A DNA stretch of 64,000 nucleotides from Macrosoma leucophasiata. Its lineage: Eukaryota > Arthropoda > Insecta > Lepidoptera > Hedylidae. Shown here in pieces: positions 54,726 to 64,000 of the stretch; within the stretch, counting starts at the first letter, position 1, and each line of letters opens with the position of its first letter. The stretch spans positions 2,996,001-3,060,000 of the forward strand of contig JAWQUS010000011.1 of NCBI GenBank assembly GCA_036365455.1. The letters run 5' to 3'. Both the position numbers and the translations under genes were made by a program. The notes under the pieces are model-generated. The model was not told the DNA's origin, did not search any database, and saw only the letters and a program-made list of their open reading frames with translations.

Positions 54726-55171
54726 TCACAATAAGGCCGCCATTTGTGCCATTTCCTTGTTTTTATTCTTTAATATGTTCTATTTGTGTGTACAATAAAG
54801 AGTATTGTATTCAGTTTCAGTTTAAAGACATTTATTTCTCAGAAAGACAAACACGTCACTTATCGAGAAACATGCAACAATGTTATAATACAAAATGTAG
54901 GTAGTCGCCGTTCTTAGATTAGGTAAGTAGTTATAGTTACATTATAAGTATTGCTTATTAAATTAAAGTAACAGTAAAAATGAATGTACCATCGAAGGAA
55001 GATCGGTAGGTCATGTACGTTTATGGGATGATTTGACAAAATATTTGGATGACGGTAATCTTCCTCGATAATACCTACTCCCGTTCAACAATAAAGCTAA
55101 ATGCAATCAAGCACCTGCTGAGTAATATAAGTAGATTTACTAGTGTAAAAGCCGGCAGAGCAAATTTTATA

Positions 55172-55690
55172 TCAAAAATAGGTATTCACAACATATTCTG
55201 ATAATTTAGTTTCAAAAGATTTTATTGTATTACAATTTTTTATAGTTTGAGGTAGTTTATTATAGAACTGTGCACCTTCGTAAGTTACCATTTTTTTCCC
55301 GTAATTAGTTCGTGTCTTTGGAAGTACCAACCAACTAGCTCGACGACTGCTTCGATTTGTTATCTGATGATTAAATTTAAAAGTTAGATTAGTATGGAGA
55401 GAGCTTTTTAACAGTTTGCGTATTAATATGCAGGTGTGGTGTACGTATAATTGTTTTATGTTCATAAGGTTGGTATCTCTGTATATTTTAGTAGTAGATG
55501 TACGGTAAGGATATTTGAAAAGCAATTTAATTATTTTATTCTGTAATATCTGTAGTTCTGCTAAGTTTGTTTTGGCTGCACAGCCCCAAACTTCTATTAA
55601 ATATAGAAGATGAGGTTTGACCAGTGCATTATAGACGGTGTAGCGCACTTGACGTGGAATGCGTGGAATGTATTGTATTGTATTGTATAG
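55172..55690 (-). pseudogene. Jockey/CR1-like LINE, extreme C-terminal part
   Basis: The minus strand reads VRYTVYNALVKPHLLYLIEV, then QILQNKIIKLLFKYPYRTST, and AQFYNKLPQTIKN, the post-RT region of such ORFs. 5' truncated; bounded by (TATTG)n next to an R3-related repeat. Confidence 0.65.
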
Positions 55691-56269
55691 TTTCGCCATG
55701 TCCGTCTGTCTGTCTGTCTGTTTGTTTGTCCGAGGTTTAGCGCAAAGACTATTGGTACCAGGGTCTTGAAATTTGGCACAAGTAGACACTTTGATCACGT
55801 CAACAAAGTGGTAGAATAAAACAGGAAAAAAAAATTTTGGGTACTTGTAATATCTTTTTTATTTATCGTTTACTGCATAATGTGGGATGTCGTTGGATAG
55901 GTCTAGGTCTTCAAAAATGTGAGGGATGTGCTAATATCATTTTTCAGTTAAGTTAACTGTTCGTGACTTATTAAGCCATAAAGTGCCAATTTTCGTTAGA
56001 GCCAAGTGTCTCCCCACTCTACCAACTAAACGGTTGTTGTTAGAAATTCAAACGTTACGGCAGTAGTAGTAGTTTAACGATATTAAAAGGAAAGCTATCA
56101 CACTTAAGTTGGCTTTACAAGCTTGCGAGTAATAGTCGACCAAATGTATTTTACTCAAATTCGAACAACTCCATAGAAAATATATATTTTTTTCTTTACA
56201 ATAATCTAACCTAAAACCAACGGAACCCAACACTGCGCATGGCCCGACACGCACTTGACCGGGTTTTTA
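55687..56269 (-). repeat. R3-related repeat, inverted copy of 31745
   Basis: TAGTTTCGCCATGTCCGTC to GGCCCGACACGCACTTGACC and GGG. Confidence 0.7.
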
Positions 56270-56587
56270 TAATTTGTTATAAGGGGCCACCGGCGCAACT
56301 TGCTAACGGCTGCCATCGATACGTACCAACGGCTACCATCAACTAAGTGCCCCTTGTCTGTGCCTGTTGTTGTAGCATTGAAAACTACTTACTCGAATGG
56401 ACGTATAACATATTATATAGTATAGGTAATGGACTTAGCTACTCGTCAGGACGGTACTAGGCTACTTTAACAGAGAGTGTGCAAAGGCAAAGGGCTCTCA
56501 ACCTAAATAAATTTATGTAACTGGCTGTGTGGTAGGTCCTTGTGGGTCCAATGCTCGGCTTAGGACGTAGCGGAGAGACACAACCGT
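56270..56587. other. No gene supported
   Basis: Contains a direct repeat AACGGCTGCCATC/AACGGCTACCATC and strong-looking minus donors without a convincing upstream frame. Confidence 0.4.
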
Positions 56588-56685
56588 AACCGGCAAATCG
56601 TGGGTGTTTGCATGTATGCTTGAATGCATGCATTTACCTCTGGCTACTCCTTCGGGGATTACAGGCGTGAAGTTAAGTTTTTTTT
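56588..56685 (+). mobile_element. S3 3' end
   Basis: CAAATCGTGGGTGTTTGCAT, then GGGGATTACAGGCGTGAAGT and T/A-rich tail. Confidence 0.65.
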
Positions 56686-56719
56686 TTTAGTTATTGTAAC
56701 ATTTCACATAAAATATAAT

Positions 56720-56917
56720 ACGCTTACACTCACAGCCCCACAGTATGTATATCTGTGTCGTGGGTGCCGTTATATACAAACAACATATACACAAATACGC
56801 ATACCCGAAACAAATATCTTTAGATCATACAAATACTTGTCCCGTTGCGGGGATTTAACGCGCGATCCTACGAATCAAACGGTCAACTCACACCGCTGGA
56901 CCAACCAGGTCGTCAAA
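56720..56917 (-). mobile_element. S5 tRNA-related SINE
   Basis: Same layout as 47291, with a mutated B box (GCGCGTTAAATCCCCG). Confidence 0.6.
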
Positions 56918-56947
56918 CATCCTTCCATCCGTTCCAACATCCTTCTC

Positions 56948-57020
56948 TAACTTAAAGAAAGTTAGATAAGGATAAATGAAATGTTAGAATAACTTTAACA
57001 AACATCGTTGTACAACCTAG
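56948..57020. mobile_element. M3 arm
   Basis: AAATGAAATGTTAGAATAAC then TTTAACAAACATCG, similar to the right arm at 22040-22090. Confidence 0.5.
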
Positions 57021-57084
57021 GCTTAGTTTTCTAAATGATTTCAAAAAGATGAATCTTCATTATTAATAGTCATCTCAAATAATT

Positions 57085-57236
57085 GTTTTATATTATTTCG
57101 CATTAACACATGCTTGTGAAATATATTTTATTTTTAAAGAAAAATGGAAAGAAAAATTTGACTTCAGGCGAGACTCGAACTCGCGACCTACTGGGAATCT
57201 AGTCCAGCCGCTCTTCCAATTGAGCTACTGAAGCCC
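57085..57236 (-). mobile_element. S4 tRNA-derived SINE
   Basis: Head at 57159-57236: TTCAGTAGCTCAATTGGAAG and GCGAGTTCGAGTCTCGCCTG; tail to GCGAAATAATATAAAACAAT. Confidence 0.65.
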
Positions 57237-57372
57237 TGCCCGATTAGTCAAATCTTTCCTTCACATCTATTGCATTGCTTTATGGTAGCAGTAGCGCCAT
57301 CTATTACCAACTATGCTAGTTAGGCAACCGATATAATAGCCTTTTCAGTTTATTGAATATCGTAAAGAAGTC

Positions 57373-57432
57373 GCTTTTCGAGTCTCGCCTGAAGTCAAAG
57401 TTTTCTTTCCATTTTTCTTTAAAAATAAAGTC
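57373..57432 (+). mobile_element. S4 fragment, inverted to 57085
   Basis: GAGTCTCGCCTGAAGTCAAA then TTTCTTTCCATTTTTC. Confidence 0.6.
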
Positions 57433-57758
57433 ATCTCAAATGTTAGCCAAGTTACAGATTACAACAGAGTCTAAGATTATTATAAGTGTGACTCCTTATC
57501 ATGCTTATATATAATTTTCTTTGTTTACAAACCATATATCGTCGCAGTCTACGCTCGCCATTGTATGTCTGTATAATTGCAACAATATGTGTCTTGTAAC
57601 AAGGGTTGGGACTAGCGCTTTTAAAACAAGTTATTCCATAACTTAGTAAAAGTTCTAGTTGCACACATGAAATTGATGAAATATGCATTAACGCTATATT
57701 TATGTACAACTATGGCTTCTGTATAATTGTTAACTGTAATAAGCAAATAAAAAAAAAA
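57433..57758. other. No feature seen
   Basis: AT-rich. Confidence 0.4.
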
Positions 57759-57946
57759 CTGGTTGCCTGTAAAGTCGGTTTTACGGGCGAAGATTTTACG
57801 TGACAACGTCTTTTTCTCGGTAGAAAAGCATTCGCCGGTCCGGCAGGCCTCTCTCTCGTTCGGTGACTCATCGTTACGTTACCGGGCGTTACACTTTTTC
57901 ATGGGTGACTCCGAGCCGCAACCTAATTTAAGACGTTGTCACGTCA
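57759..57946 (-). repeat. R1 188 bp element
   Basis: Minus orientation, near identical to the other four copies. Confidence 0.85.
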
Positions 57947-58161
57947 AAAATACAATACTCCTTATCAGTACACAACAAGTTATAGCTCGCGCCATCGGTT
58001 TCGCTCACAAAACAAGAACCGGCAAGATTGGCTTGAGTAATGTTGCAGAAAATGGAATTTTGCCAACCATTATGTATGAAGTCACCCAAATTGTCCACGC
58101 TCTAGTTTTTTTTAACTTCTAACGCTTAAAAGTGTGTTTTAGGGATTCGATGTATGTATAT

Positions 58162-58445
58162 ATTTTTTTTGTAATGGAAGTGGCAAACAAGCATGCAGTT
58201 CACATTGGTGTTAAGTGATGACTGTAGCCTATAGACACCGACACAAAGACCAAGGTCAAAATGCAGATGCGTTACCACTGCTGAGGCCTTAGGTGTTATG
58301 CTCCTGAGTCGGAAATTACAGGGCCGTACATTAATTACCACCTGACCGGAACACGATAGTGCTGAACACTACCATTTAACGGTATATTAGGTAATGCGGT
58401 GGTGTCCACGTCCGCGAGCTCCGTCACTGGAGCTCTACCACCAGT
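58162..58445 (-). mobile_element. S1 SINE, full length
   Basis: Poly(T) to CTCTACCACCAGT. Confidence 0.85.
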
Positions 58446-58623
58446 CAATATTTTTACTGCGGATAGAGATGTAGTGGACGAACATAAGAGAGTTTAATAA
58501 TTATATGTGTGGGTTTCGGTGGTAGTGTCAACACACAAATATAAGAAAAGGTATATTTTGTTATTGTTTTAGTTTTGTAAATTTTTATTATTGAATTCTC
58601 TTCCAGTAGTAGAAAATTTTTAC

Positions 58624-58898
58624 TACTGGTAGAGCTCCAGTGACGGAGCTCGAAGGCGTAGGCACCACCTCATTACCTAATATACTTGCCGCTAAATGTT
58701 AGTGTTCAGCACTATCGTGTTCCGGTCAGGTGGTAATGCACGGGCCTGTAATTTCCGGCACAAGGGCATAACACCTTAGGTCTCAGGAGTGATAACGCAT
58801 CTGCATTTTGACCTTGTTTTTTGTGTAGATGTCTATAGGCTGCAGTCGTCACTTAACATCAATGTGAACTGCATGCTTGTTTGCTTAACTTTCATCAC
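58624..58898 (+). mobile_element. S1 SINE, near full length
   Basis: ACTGGTAGAGCTCCAGTGAC to GCATGCTTGTTTGC. Confidence 0.8.
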
Positions 58899-59182
58899 TG
58901 CACCACCGGAGGATACAATAATAGACTCGAATTTTAGGGCCGAAAATTAATGTTCTCTGTTAACGGTCAGCAATAAATAAAATTTTTAAATATGATCTAT
59001 TTTCGAAGTAAATAAAAAGTGCTGCATTATTTCATTCGTGAATTTCCAGTGACCATTTGCAGCCATTATAAAATGAAAATTGATAGCCAAAGATGGAAAA
59101 ACCAAATTAGTTTACTCCCGATAAATCGCACATTTATATGCTATCAAACGAATGGAATTGTTTTGTTGTATGCAATGTTTGT
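58899..59182. other. No feature seen
   Basis: AT-rich. Confidence 0.4.
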
Positions 59183-59300
59183 TGGCGTCGGGACGTGATG
59201 ACCCACCGCCCACTAGCGAATTTTTTTTCTACTGAATGAGAATTTTTCCATTAGTGCAGTCAGTCAACCGAACAATGGCAGTCCAGCCTACGCTTCTTCT
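59183..59300 (-). repeat. R2 copy, left of an S1
   Basis: GGCGTCGGGACGTGATGACC, CCACCGCCCACTAGCG, CAGTCAACCGAACAATGGC. Confidence 0.6.
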
Positions 59301-59340
59301 TACGCGAACTCTTCTATCTGATTGTGATGATCCTTTCTTC

Positions 59341-59614
59341 TGATGAAAGTGGCAAACAAGCATGCAGTTCATATTGATGTTAAGTAATGACTGCAGCATA
59401 TAGACACCTTATCAAAAACCAAGGTCAAAATGCAGATACGTTACCACTCCTGAGACCTAAGGTGTTATGCCCCTGCGTCGGAAATTACAGGGCCGTGCAT
59501 TACCACCTGACCGGAACACGATAGTGCTGAACACTACCATTTAGCGGCAAGTATATTAGGTAATGCGGTGGTACCTTCGCCAGCGAGCTCCGTCACTGGA
59601 GCTCTACCACTAGT
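59341..59614 (-). mobile_element. S1 SINE, near full length
   Basis: GATGAAAGTGGCAAACAAGC to CTCTACCACTAGT. Confidence 0.85.
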
Positions 59615-59616
59615 AT

Positions 59617-59698
59617 TTTTTTTCTACTGGATGAGAATTCTTCCATTAGTGCAGTCAGTCAACCGAACAATGGCAGTCCAGCCTACGCTTCTTCTTCC
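59617..59698 (-). repeat. R2 segment repeated right of the S1
   Basis: Almost the same ~80 bp as 59221-59300 (TTCCATTAGTGCAGTCAGTC, CAGCCTACGCTTCTTCTTC). Confidence 0.65.
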
Positions 59699-59925
59699 GG
59701 TACGTGGTTGCCACTCTAGAACTCTTCTGCCCCAACGGTCGTCAGTTCTTCGAGCTATGTGCCCCGCCCACTGCCACTTGAGTCTCGCTATTCGATGGGC
59801 TATGTCGATAACTTTGGTCCTCATGCGGATCTCCTCATTTCTGATTTGATCTCGCAGAGAAACTCCGAGCCTAGCTCTTTCTATTGCTGTCTGAGAGACT
59901 GAGGGACCTTGAGTCGTAGTGAACG
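59692..59925 (-). pseudogene. LINE-B C-terminal fragment
   Basis: Minus strand: MRTKVIDIAHRIARLKWQWA, then GHIARRTDDRWGRRVLEW. Confidence 0.7.
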
Positions 59926-60177
59926 AGCGAAGTCTTCTTTAGAATTAGTACTGAACTACCTAGGTAATTATTCCTAGCTCTACCCTTATCAATACATGTA
60001 TATCATAGTTTATACTGACATACAAAGAGCAGAAACAGTATCCAAATTCTATTATAACCTAACCTAGTCGAACCCTTGTCGTTATTGAAAATTTAACATA
60101 ACAAAGGACTAAACGAAACTAATTAGATATTACTTGCGCGATGTAGGAACTTTAGAAATTATTAGACAAAAAAAAAA
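59926..60177. other. No feature seen
   Basis: AT-rich. Confidence 0.4.
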
Positions 60178-60365
60178 CTGGTTGCCTGTAAAGTCGGTTT
60201 TACGGGCGAAGATTTTACGTGACAACGTCTTTTTCTCGGTAGAAAGGCATTCGCCGGTCCGGCAGGCCTCTCTCTCGTTCGGTGACTCATCGTTACGTTA
60301 CCGGGCGTTACACTTTTTCATGAGTGACTCCGAGCCGCAACCTTATTTAAGACGTTGTCACGTCA
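60178..60365 (-). repeat. R1 188 bp element
   Basis: Minus orientation; A10 precedes CTGGTTGCC and AAAA follows. Confidence 0.85.
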
Positions 60366-60367
60366 AA

Positions 60368-60560
60368 ACATAAATGTGATGGCATCGACGTGATGATGCA
60401 CTATTGGAGGAAAATTCTTCCGCTAGTATAGCACCGTTAAACGAACAATGGCGGTCAAATTATTCCAACAGGTCTGTAGTAAATACAATCACGCAGGGTA
60501 GGTAGCAGCACCCCGTGATAAAGCTACCATTGCGATGGCCAATCCACTTGCCAATATCCA
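60368..60560 (-). repeat. R2 copy
   Basis: GAAAATTCTTCCGCTAGTAT, AAACGAACAATGGCGGTC and GATAAAGCTACCATTGCG. Confidence 0.55.
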
Positions 60561-60675
60561 ATATTCTGACACTAATCGTCACATGGACTTGGACGTGTAA
60601 AGTAAATGATAATAAATAATTTCAAAATGCGACGCCATTTTCGAGGTATAAATAAAAAAAAATGCCGGACTTAAT

Positions 60676-60900
60676 AGGTTAAGATCTGACTGCAGAATAA
60701 TTTCGTTCATCCAGATATGCTGCAAACTTAATTCTTACGCATATTTATAATCTAGAGAATATAAATCCACTAGGTTGCCTATCAAAATTTGGCCGCAAGT
60801 ATTTATTTATATTTTATTTTGGGAAATAATTTTTGCAGGCTTAGGTTTATTTGCAGCATATCTGGATGAACGAAATGATACTGCAATGGGATCCCAACCT
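60676..60900. mobile_element. M1 short deletion form
   Basis: 225 bp with M1 ends (AGGTTAAGATCTGACTGCAG and TGCAATGGGATCCCAACCT) and most of the interior lost. Confidence 0.7.
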
Positions 60901-60945
60901 ATTGTATTAATTTAAGAGAAGATGCATTTTTTTGTAATTCACCCA

Positions 60946-61114
60946 CTAACACTTGGCTGTTCTTTTAGAGTCCTTAACATTAGTCAGCATTAAATTCTGT
61001 ATGCCGTCACCATCCCTAGCATGATGCCAATATAACGCTTCATGAAATAATAAAAGCTTCTTCGTTCCATTATCCATAAAATATGAATCAATTAAAACAA
61101 ACACAAATTTAGGG
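60946..61114 (-). CDS. Unrecognised gene, terminal exon U3
   Basis: The first base completes a Pro codon, then 55 codons and TAG. The open frame is protein-like in AT-rich surroundings. Confidence 0.5.
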
Positions 61115-62522
61115 CTAAACCAACAATTTAAGGCGAAAGCGGTTCAATACAATATTCAAGCAAACCTTCGTCTAATTAAAAATTCATATCAATCAGCCGA
61201 TAAGCGCGGCGTGTAATTTGTTGAACGGTATCTTACATCAAAGTGGGGTTAGCGTCTGCGTCTGATCACAACTTTATCCTAACACTTTAAAGGTTTGTAG
61301 ACTCAGTAAGCGTTATTAAATTAATAAAAATCAATTAAAATAAAAAAAAATAAAAAAAATATATTACGTATTAGCGGTAGTTATTGCTTCTACTATTATG
61401 AGTATAACCGAGGTTGGGAGGCAAGTTCTATTGATTTTTAGGGTTCCGTACCTTAAAAGGAAAAAAGAAACCCTTATAGGATCACTCGTGCGTCTGTCTG
61501 TCTGTCCGTCTGTCACAGCCAATTTGCTCCGAAACTACTAGACTGATTGAGTTGAAATTTGATGAATATATGTAAATTGGTGACCCAAAGATGAACACGT
61601 CAAGTAAAATAATAAATTTTAAACAGGGAGGCCTCTTTCGGGGATAAATCAGAAAATTAAAAAAAAAATCGTAAACTGTGTCGTGTAACATATCAAATGA
61701 AAGAAGTTGTTGTTAGCATCTCAGATATATTTTTTTAATAATTTTTGCATAAATAAATTTGAAGTTATTTAAGAAAAACGACGCAAATTGACCATTCCTA
61801 TCTCCGAAACTACTAAACTTAAAATTTTGAAAAAAAAATGTGGAAAATAGTTCTTTGCCTATAGATTACTGGAAAACCTATAAGAAGTTTGAGTATTCAA
61901 ATTAAATCGAAACTTCTTTATATTATAACCCTCCCTGCCGGTACCACCGTAACCGCTATGTCCCTGCATTTTAAATCTGTAACATTTTCGAAAATATTTA
62001 TTTAAATTATGGAACCCTCACCACGCGAGTCGAACTCGCACTTGTCCGGTTTTATATAAAGTCCACGCTCGGAAGATTCCTAATGTAGATTGGGAAATTA
62101 TCTCTACGGAAACATTTTGGACCTGCGGACCTCGGCATGTGACCAGAAATTATGCACCTACAACATGGGAGAAAAGGGTAACAGGCTAATTTATTTATTT
62201 ATTTAAAGTACAGGACAAATAACAATCAATGAGAGCAAAAAAAAGAAATAACAAAATTGTTTTGCATCCAGATTGTTATCCAGGATTATTGGCATACATT
62301 AAACTTTATACATTTTTTTATATTTCATTAACGTATCTTAGTAATCTTTTGTATTTACACGTACCTGTCCTTGAAAGCATGCATTTGCCAAATGATTAAG
62401 CTGCTGGGCTAGCGCCTCGTTTTCGAACGGGGATTCATAAATAAATGAAAGGCGAATTTCTTCGATTAGATTCGACAAGACCTTAAATAATGTGATTGTC
62501 CACGCTAACTCTTTGTCTTCCC
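60946..62522 (-). CDS. Unrecognised gene, last three exons
   Basis: Minus-strand exons 62365-62522, 62108-62157 and 60946-61114 join in frame (phases 0 and 2) into a 124-residue C-terminal segment ending at TAG 60946-60948. Exon one reads EDKELAWTITLFKVLSNLIE, a helix-like amphipathic run, then SFIYESPFENEALAQQLNHL. Exon two is 16 residues (VHNFWSHAEVRRSKMF). Exon three has KFVFVLIDSYFMDNGTKKLL, then FHEALYWHHARDGDG and a polar end. Acceptors are ccccataag, a strong ttttctcccatgttgtag, and ggtttag; donors are gtacgt and gtagag. I do not recognise the family. Helical, soluble-looking, no clear membrane segment or motif. A full R3 repeat sits in the second intron. Evidence is splice-phase consistency and protein-like composition only. 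Confidence 0.55.
61436..62053 (-). repeat. R3 repeat, unsplit copy
   Basis: Inverse of the R3 at 37217-40829 but with no LINE between CCAGTAATCTATAGGCAAAG-type flanks, giving an empty-site reference. Confidence 0.8.
62108..62157 (-). CDS. Unrecognised gene, exon U2
   Basis: 50 bp; strong polypyrimidine acceptor. The donor is gtagag at 62102-62107; an alternative GTCC donor 14 bp earlier has the same phase. Confidence 0.5.
62365..62522 (-). CDS. Unrecognised gene, exon U1
   Basis: 52 codons after two bases of a split codon; donor CAG|gtacgt. Confidence 0.55.
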
Positions 62523-62642
62523 CTTATGGGGTCAAAGCGCCCGCGGGGCGGCTGTAATGAGATCTCTTATCTTTGTTAATTACGCACTGTTGCGGAAATT
62601 AAGTGTTTTATAAATAATTTTCTAATGCTATTTTTTTGTTTC

Positions 62643-62673
62643 GTGTATGTATGTATGCACCTTCACGCCAGGT
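62643..62673 (-). mobile_element. LINE-A extreme 3' end
   Basis: GTATGTATGTATG then CACCTTCACGCCAGGT, about 31 bp only. Confidence 0.55.
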
Positions 62674-63204
62674 GGTGTGAGGTGTAACAATTCCAATAAA
62701 ATGGTACCTAAACCATGACACCCTTAAATGGATTTATTAATTTTGTTAAAAAAAAAATTTTTTTGTTAGTTTTATGGCATCGCTGTTACGCATATTGCCA
62801 GTGTCAAGTAAAACGATATTTAGTATTCGTAATAGTAAGCAGCGTAAAAGTCAGAGCCAGTCAGTCAATTTAACAGTCCATCAGTCAGCGTCACAGTCAG
62901 TAAATCGAGTAAAGCGATGGCTACCTTACCAGAACATTTACAATGAAGTTTTGGAGGCAACCCGAAAGGACGTGTTTTCGCACTGTTATTCTATTACACT
63001 ATACACAGGCCCTTTAATAAGCCTATATCAAACAAAATCCCACCAACTTTATTTAACATAACTCAAAAATACACCAAGAAAATGAATTAAAATAAGAGCA
63101 CCACACGCCTCTTTCAAGGTGCCCGCCAAAAGTAAATAGCTGCTAAGTAAGGCTTTGGGGATAAGATGGTGTTGTAGCATATTCGTATGTATAGTATGTA
63201 TGTA
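62674..63204. other. No gene supported
   Basis: A 95-codon plus frame (62774-63061) is rich in Gln/Ser/Asn and looks like an LTR or repeat leader (CAGTCAGTC repeats); no family recognised. Confidence 0.35.
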
Positions 63205-63320
63205 TTAGTATATTCTCCCCTAGTGCAGTCAGTCAACTGAACAAAACCGAAGAAAATGGGGTTCAAAACAATACATTAGCTGCGTCCTGCGATAAAATTA
63301 CTACCACTCCTGTCGCCTAT
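63205..63320 (-). repeat. R2 fragment
   Basis: CCCCTAGTGCAGTCAGTCAA then CTGCGTCCTGCGATAAAA. Confidence 0.5.
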
Positions 63321-63394
63321 CGTACACCTGAGAAAAAAACAAATTATTCGATAGTCAGTTTATCGACCAACGCTATAGGCTATGTAACTTTTTA

Positions 63395-63655
63395 ACTGGT
63401 GGTAGCTCCTGAGACGGAGCTTGCGGGCGTAGGCACCACCATAATACCTAATATACTTGCCGCAAAATGGTAGTCTTCAGCACAATCGTGTTCCGGTCAG
63501 GTGGTAATGTACGGCCCTGTAATATCCGGCACAGAGGCATAACACCTTAGGCCTCAGAAGTGGTAACACATCTGCATTTTGACATCTGGTTTTTGTATGG
63601 GTGTCTATAGGCTGCAGTCATCACTTAACATCAATGTGAACTGCAAGCTTGTTTG
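63395..63655 (+). mobile_element. S1 SINE, near full length
   Basis: ACTGGTGGTAGCTCCTGAG to GAACTGCAAGCTTGTTTGG; the A tail is missing where the LINE fragment starts. Confidence 0.8.
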
Positions 63656-63656
63656 G

Positions 63657-64000
63657 CCCAGGGATCTCTACTTGGCCCTCTTTTATTTAATAATTTCATA
63701 AATTTCCATAAATATATGCTTCAGACATTCAAATTTCTCATTATATGCAGATGACATGGATTTTTTTTAAAATATCGTTCATGTAAGTGACTGTGATCTG
63801 CTTCAGGAAGATCTGCTTCGATTTGAAAAATACTGTACTCGTAATAAACTCGATCTTAACGTGGCCAAATGCTATTCAATTACATTCACGCGTAAACATA
63901 ATGTAATAAGAATGCCTTACACAATAAGAAATAATCAATTAATTTAACTTAATGAGATCAGGGACTTGGGGGTTACACTGGATAGCAAACTAACGTATGA
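63657..64000 (+). pseudogene. CR1/Jockey-like LINE reverse transcriptase fragment, runs off window
   Basis: Frame pieces read QGSLLGPLLFNNFIN (box B), then an ADD-like motif (ATGCAGATGACATGG), DCDLLQEDLLRFEKYCTRNK, LDLNVAKCYSITFTRKHN and IRDLGVTLDSKLTY. Frameshifts are present. It continues past 64000. Confidence 0.65.

Noticed and set aside
56280..56410. Strong-looking minus donors (GTAAGT near 56390, GTACGT near 56322) as first exons
   Set aside because: Upstream ATG frames are only 4-6 codons with no signal-peptide character.
58009..58070. Minus ATG frame with a hydrophobic start and GTGAGC donor, as Beat signal-peptide exon
   Set aside because: It ends in phase 2 while Beat exon A needs phase 1. 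It fits only if an alternative acceptor 8 bp further in is used. The plus strand of the same DNA also reads open, so the evidence is too weak.
62774..63061. 95-codon plus frame
   Set aside because: Gln/Ser-rich with CAGTCAGT repeats, no recognised domain; more like a repeat leader.
1..64000. CRISPR array, operons, riboswitches
   Set aside because: None seen; the repeats present are SINE, LINE, MITE or microsatellite in an animal-type intron-rich region.

Overview
This window looks like nuclear DNA from a moth or butterfly (Lepidoptera). It is AT-rich and intron-rich, and it is packed with short repeats and non-LTR retrotransposons whose protein fragments resemble lepidopteran elements. That assignment rests on family resemblance recalled from memory, not on a search. 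No organelle, plasmid, CRISPR or bacterial feature was seen.

Four host genes can be supported from spliced, phase-consistent exons. (1) 70-3657, plus: the last four coding exons of a TMEM135-like membrane protein. (2) 5946-8519, minus: the last three exons of a secreted-type protein with two Kunitz/BPTI domains, tail to tail with TMEM135. (3) 27670-46904, minus: five exons of a beaten-path (Beat) family immunoglobulin protein with a C-terminal membrane segment and acidic tail. Its signal-peptide exon was not found. (4) 60946-62522, minus: three exons that splice in frame into 124 residues of a protein I do not recognise. The genes are independent; no operon or pathway links them.

The rest is mostly mobile DNA. 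For this report the families are: S1, a ~290 bp SINE with about 36 copies or fragments; S2, a SINE whose head resembles 5S rRNA; S3, S4, S5 and S6, SINEs with tRNA-like promoters; R1, a 188 bp near-invariant element (5 copies); R2 and R3, dispersed repeats; M1-M5, inverted-repeat MITE-like elements; LINE-A and LINE-B, RTE-like LINEs; a Dong/R4-like LINE in TAA repeats; and fragments of Jockey/CR1-like and R1/I-like LINEs.

Layout: 0-3.7 kb TMEM135 exons with repeat-filled introns; 3.7-8.5 kb repeats and the Kunitz exons; 8.5-24 kb repeats, a degenerate GATTAGATGA-type satellite (15.4-16.6 kb) and quiet AT-rich DNA; 24.3-27.3 kb Dong-like LINE; 27.7-46.9 kb the Beat gene, whose 12.3 kb intron holds an 834 bp tandem duplication and a LINE-A copy with a 983-codon open frame inserted into an R3 repeat; 47-60.7 kb dense SINEs and MITEs; 60.9-62.5 kb the unrecognised gene; 63.4-64 kb a SINE and a LINE fragment running off the end. 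The most informative signals are nested insertions with readable target-site duplications, the 5S-type SINE, the near-invariant 188 bp element, and the unrecognised gene.
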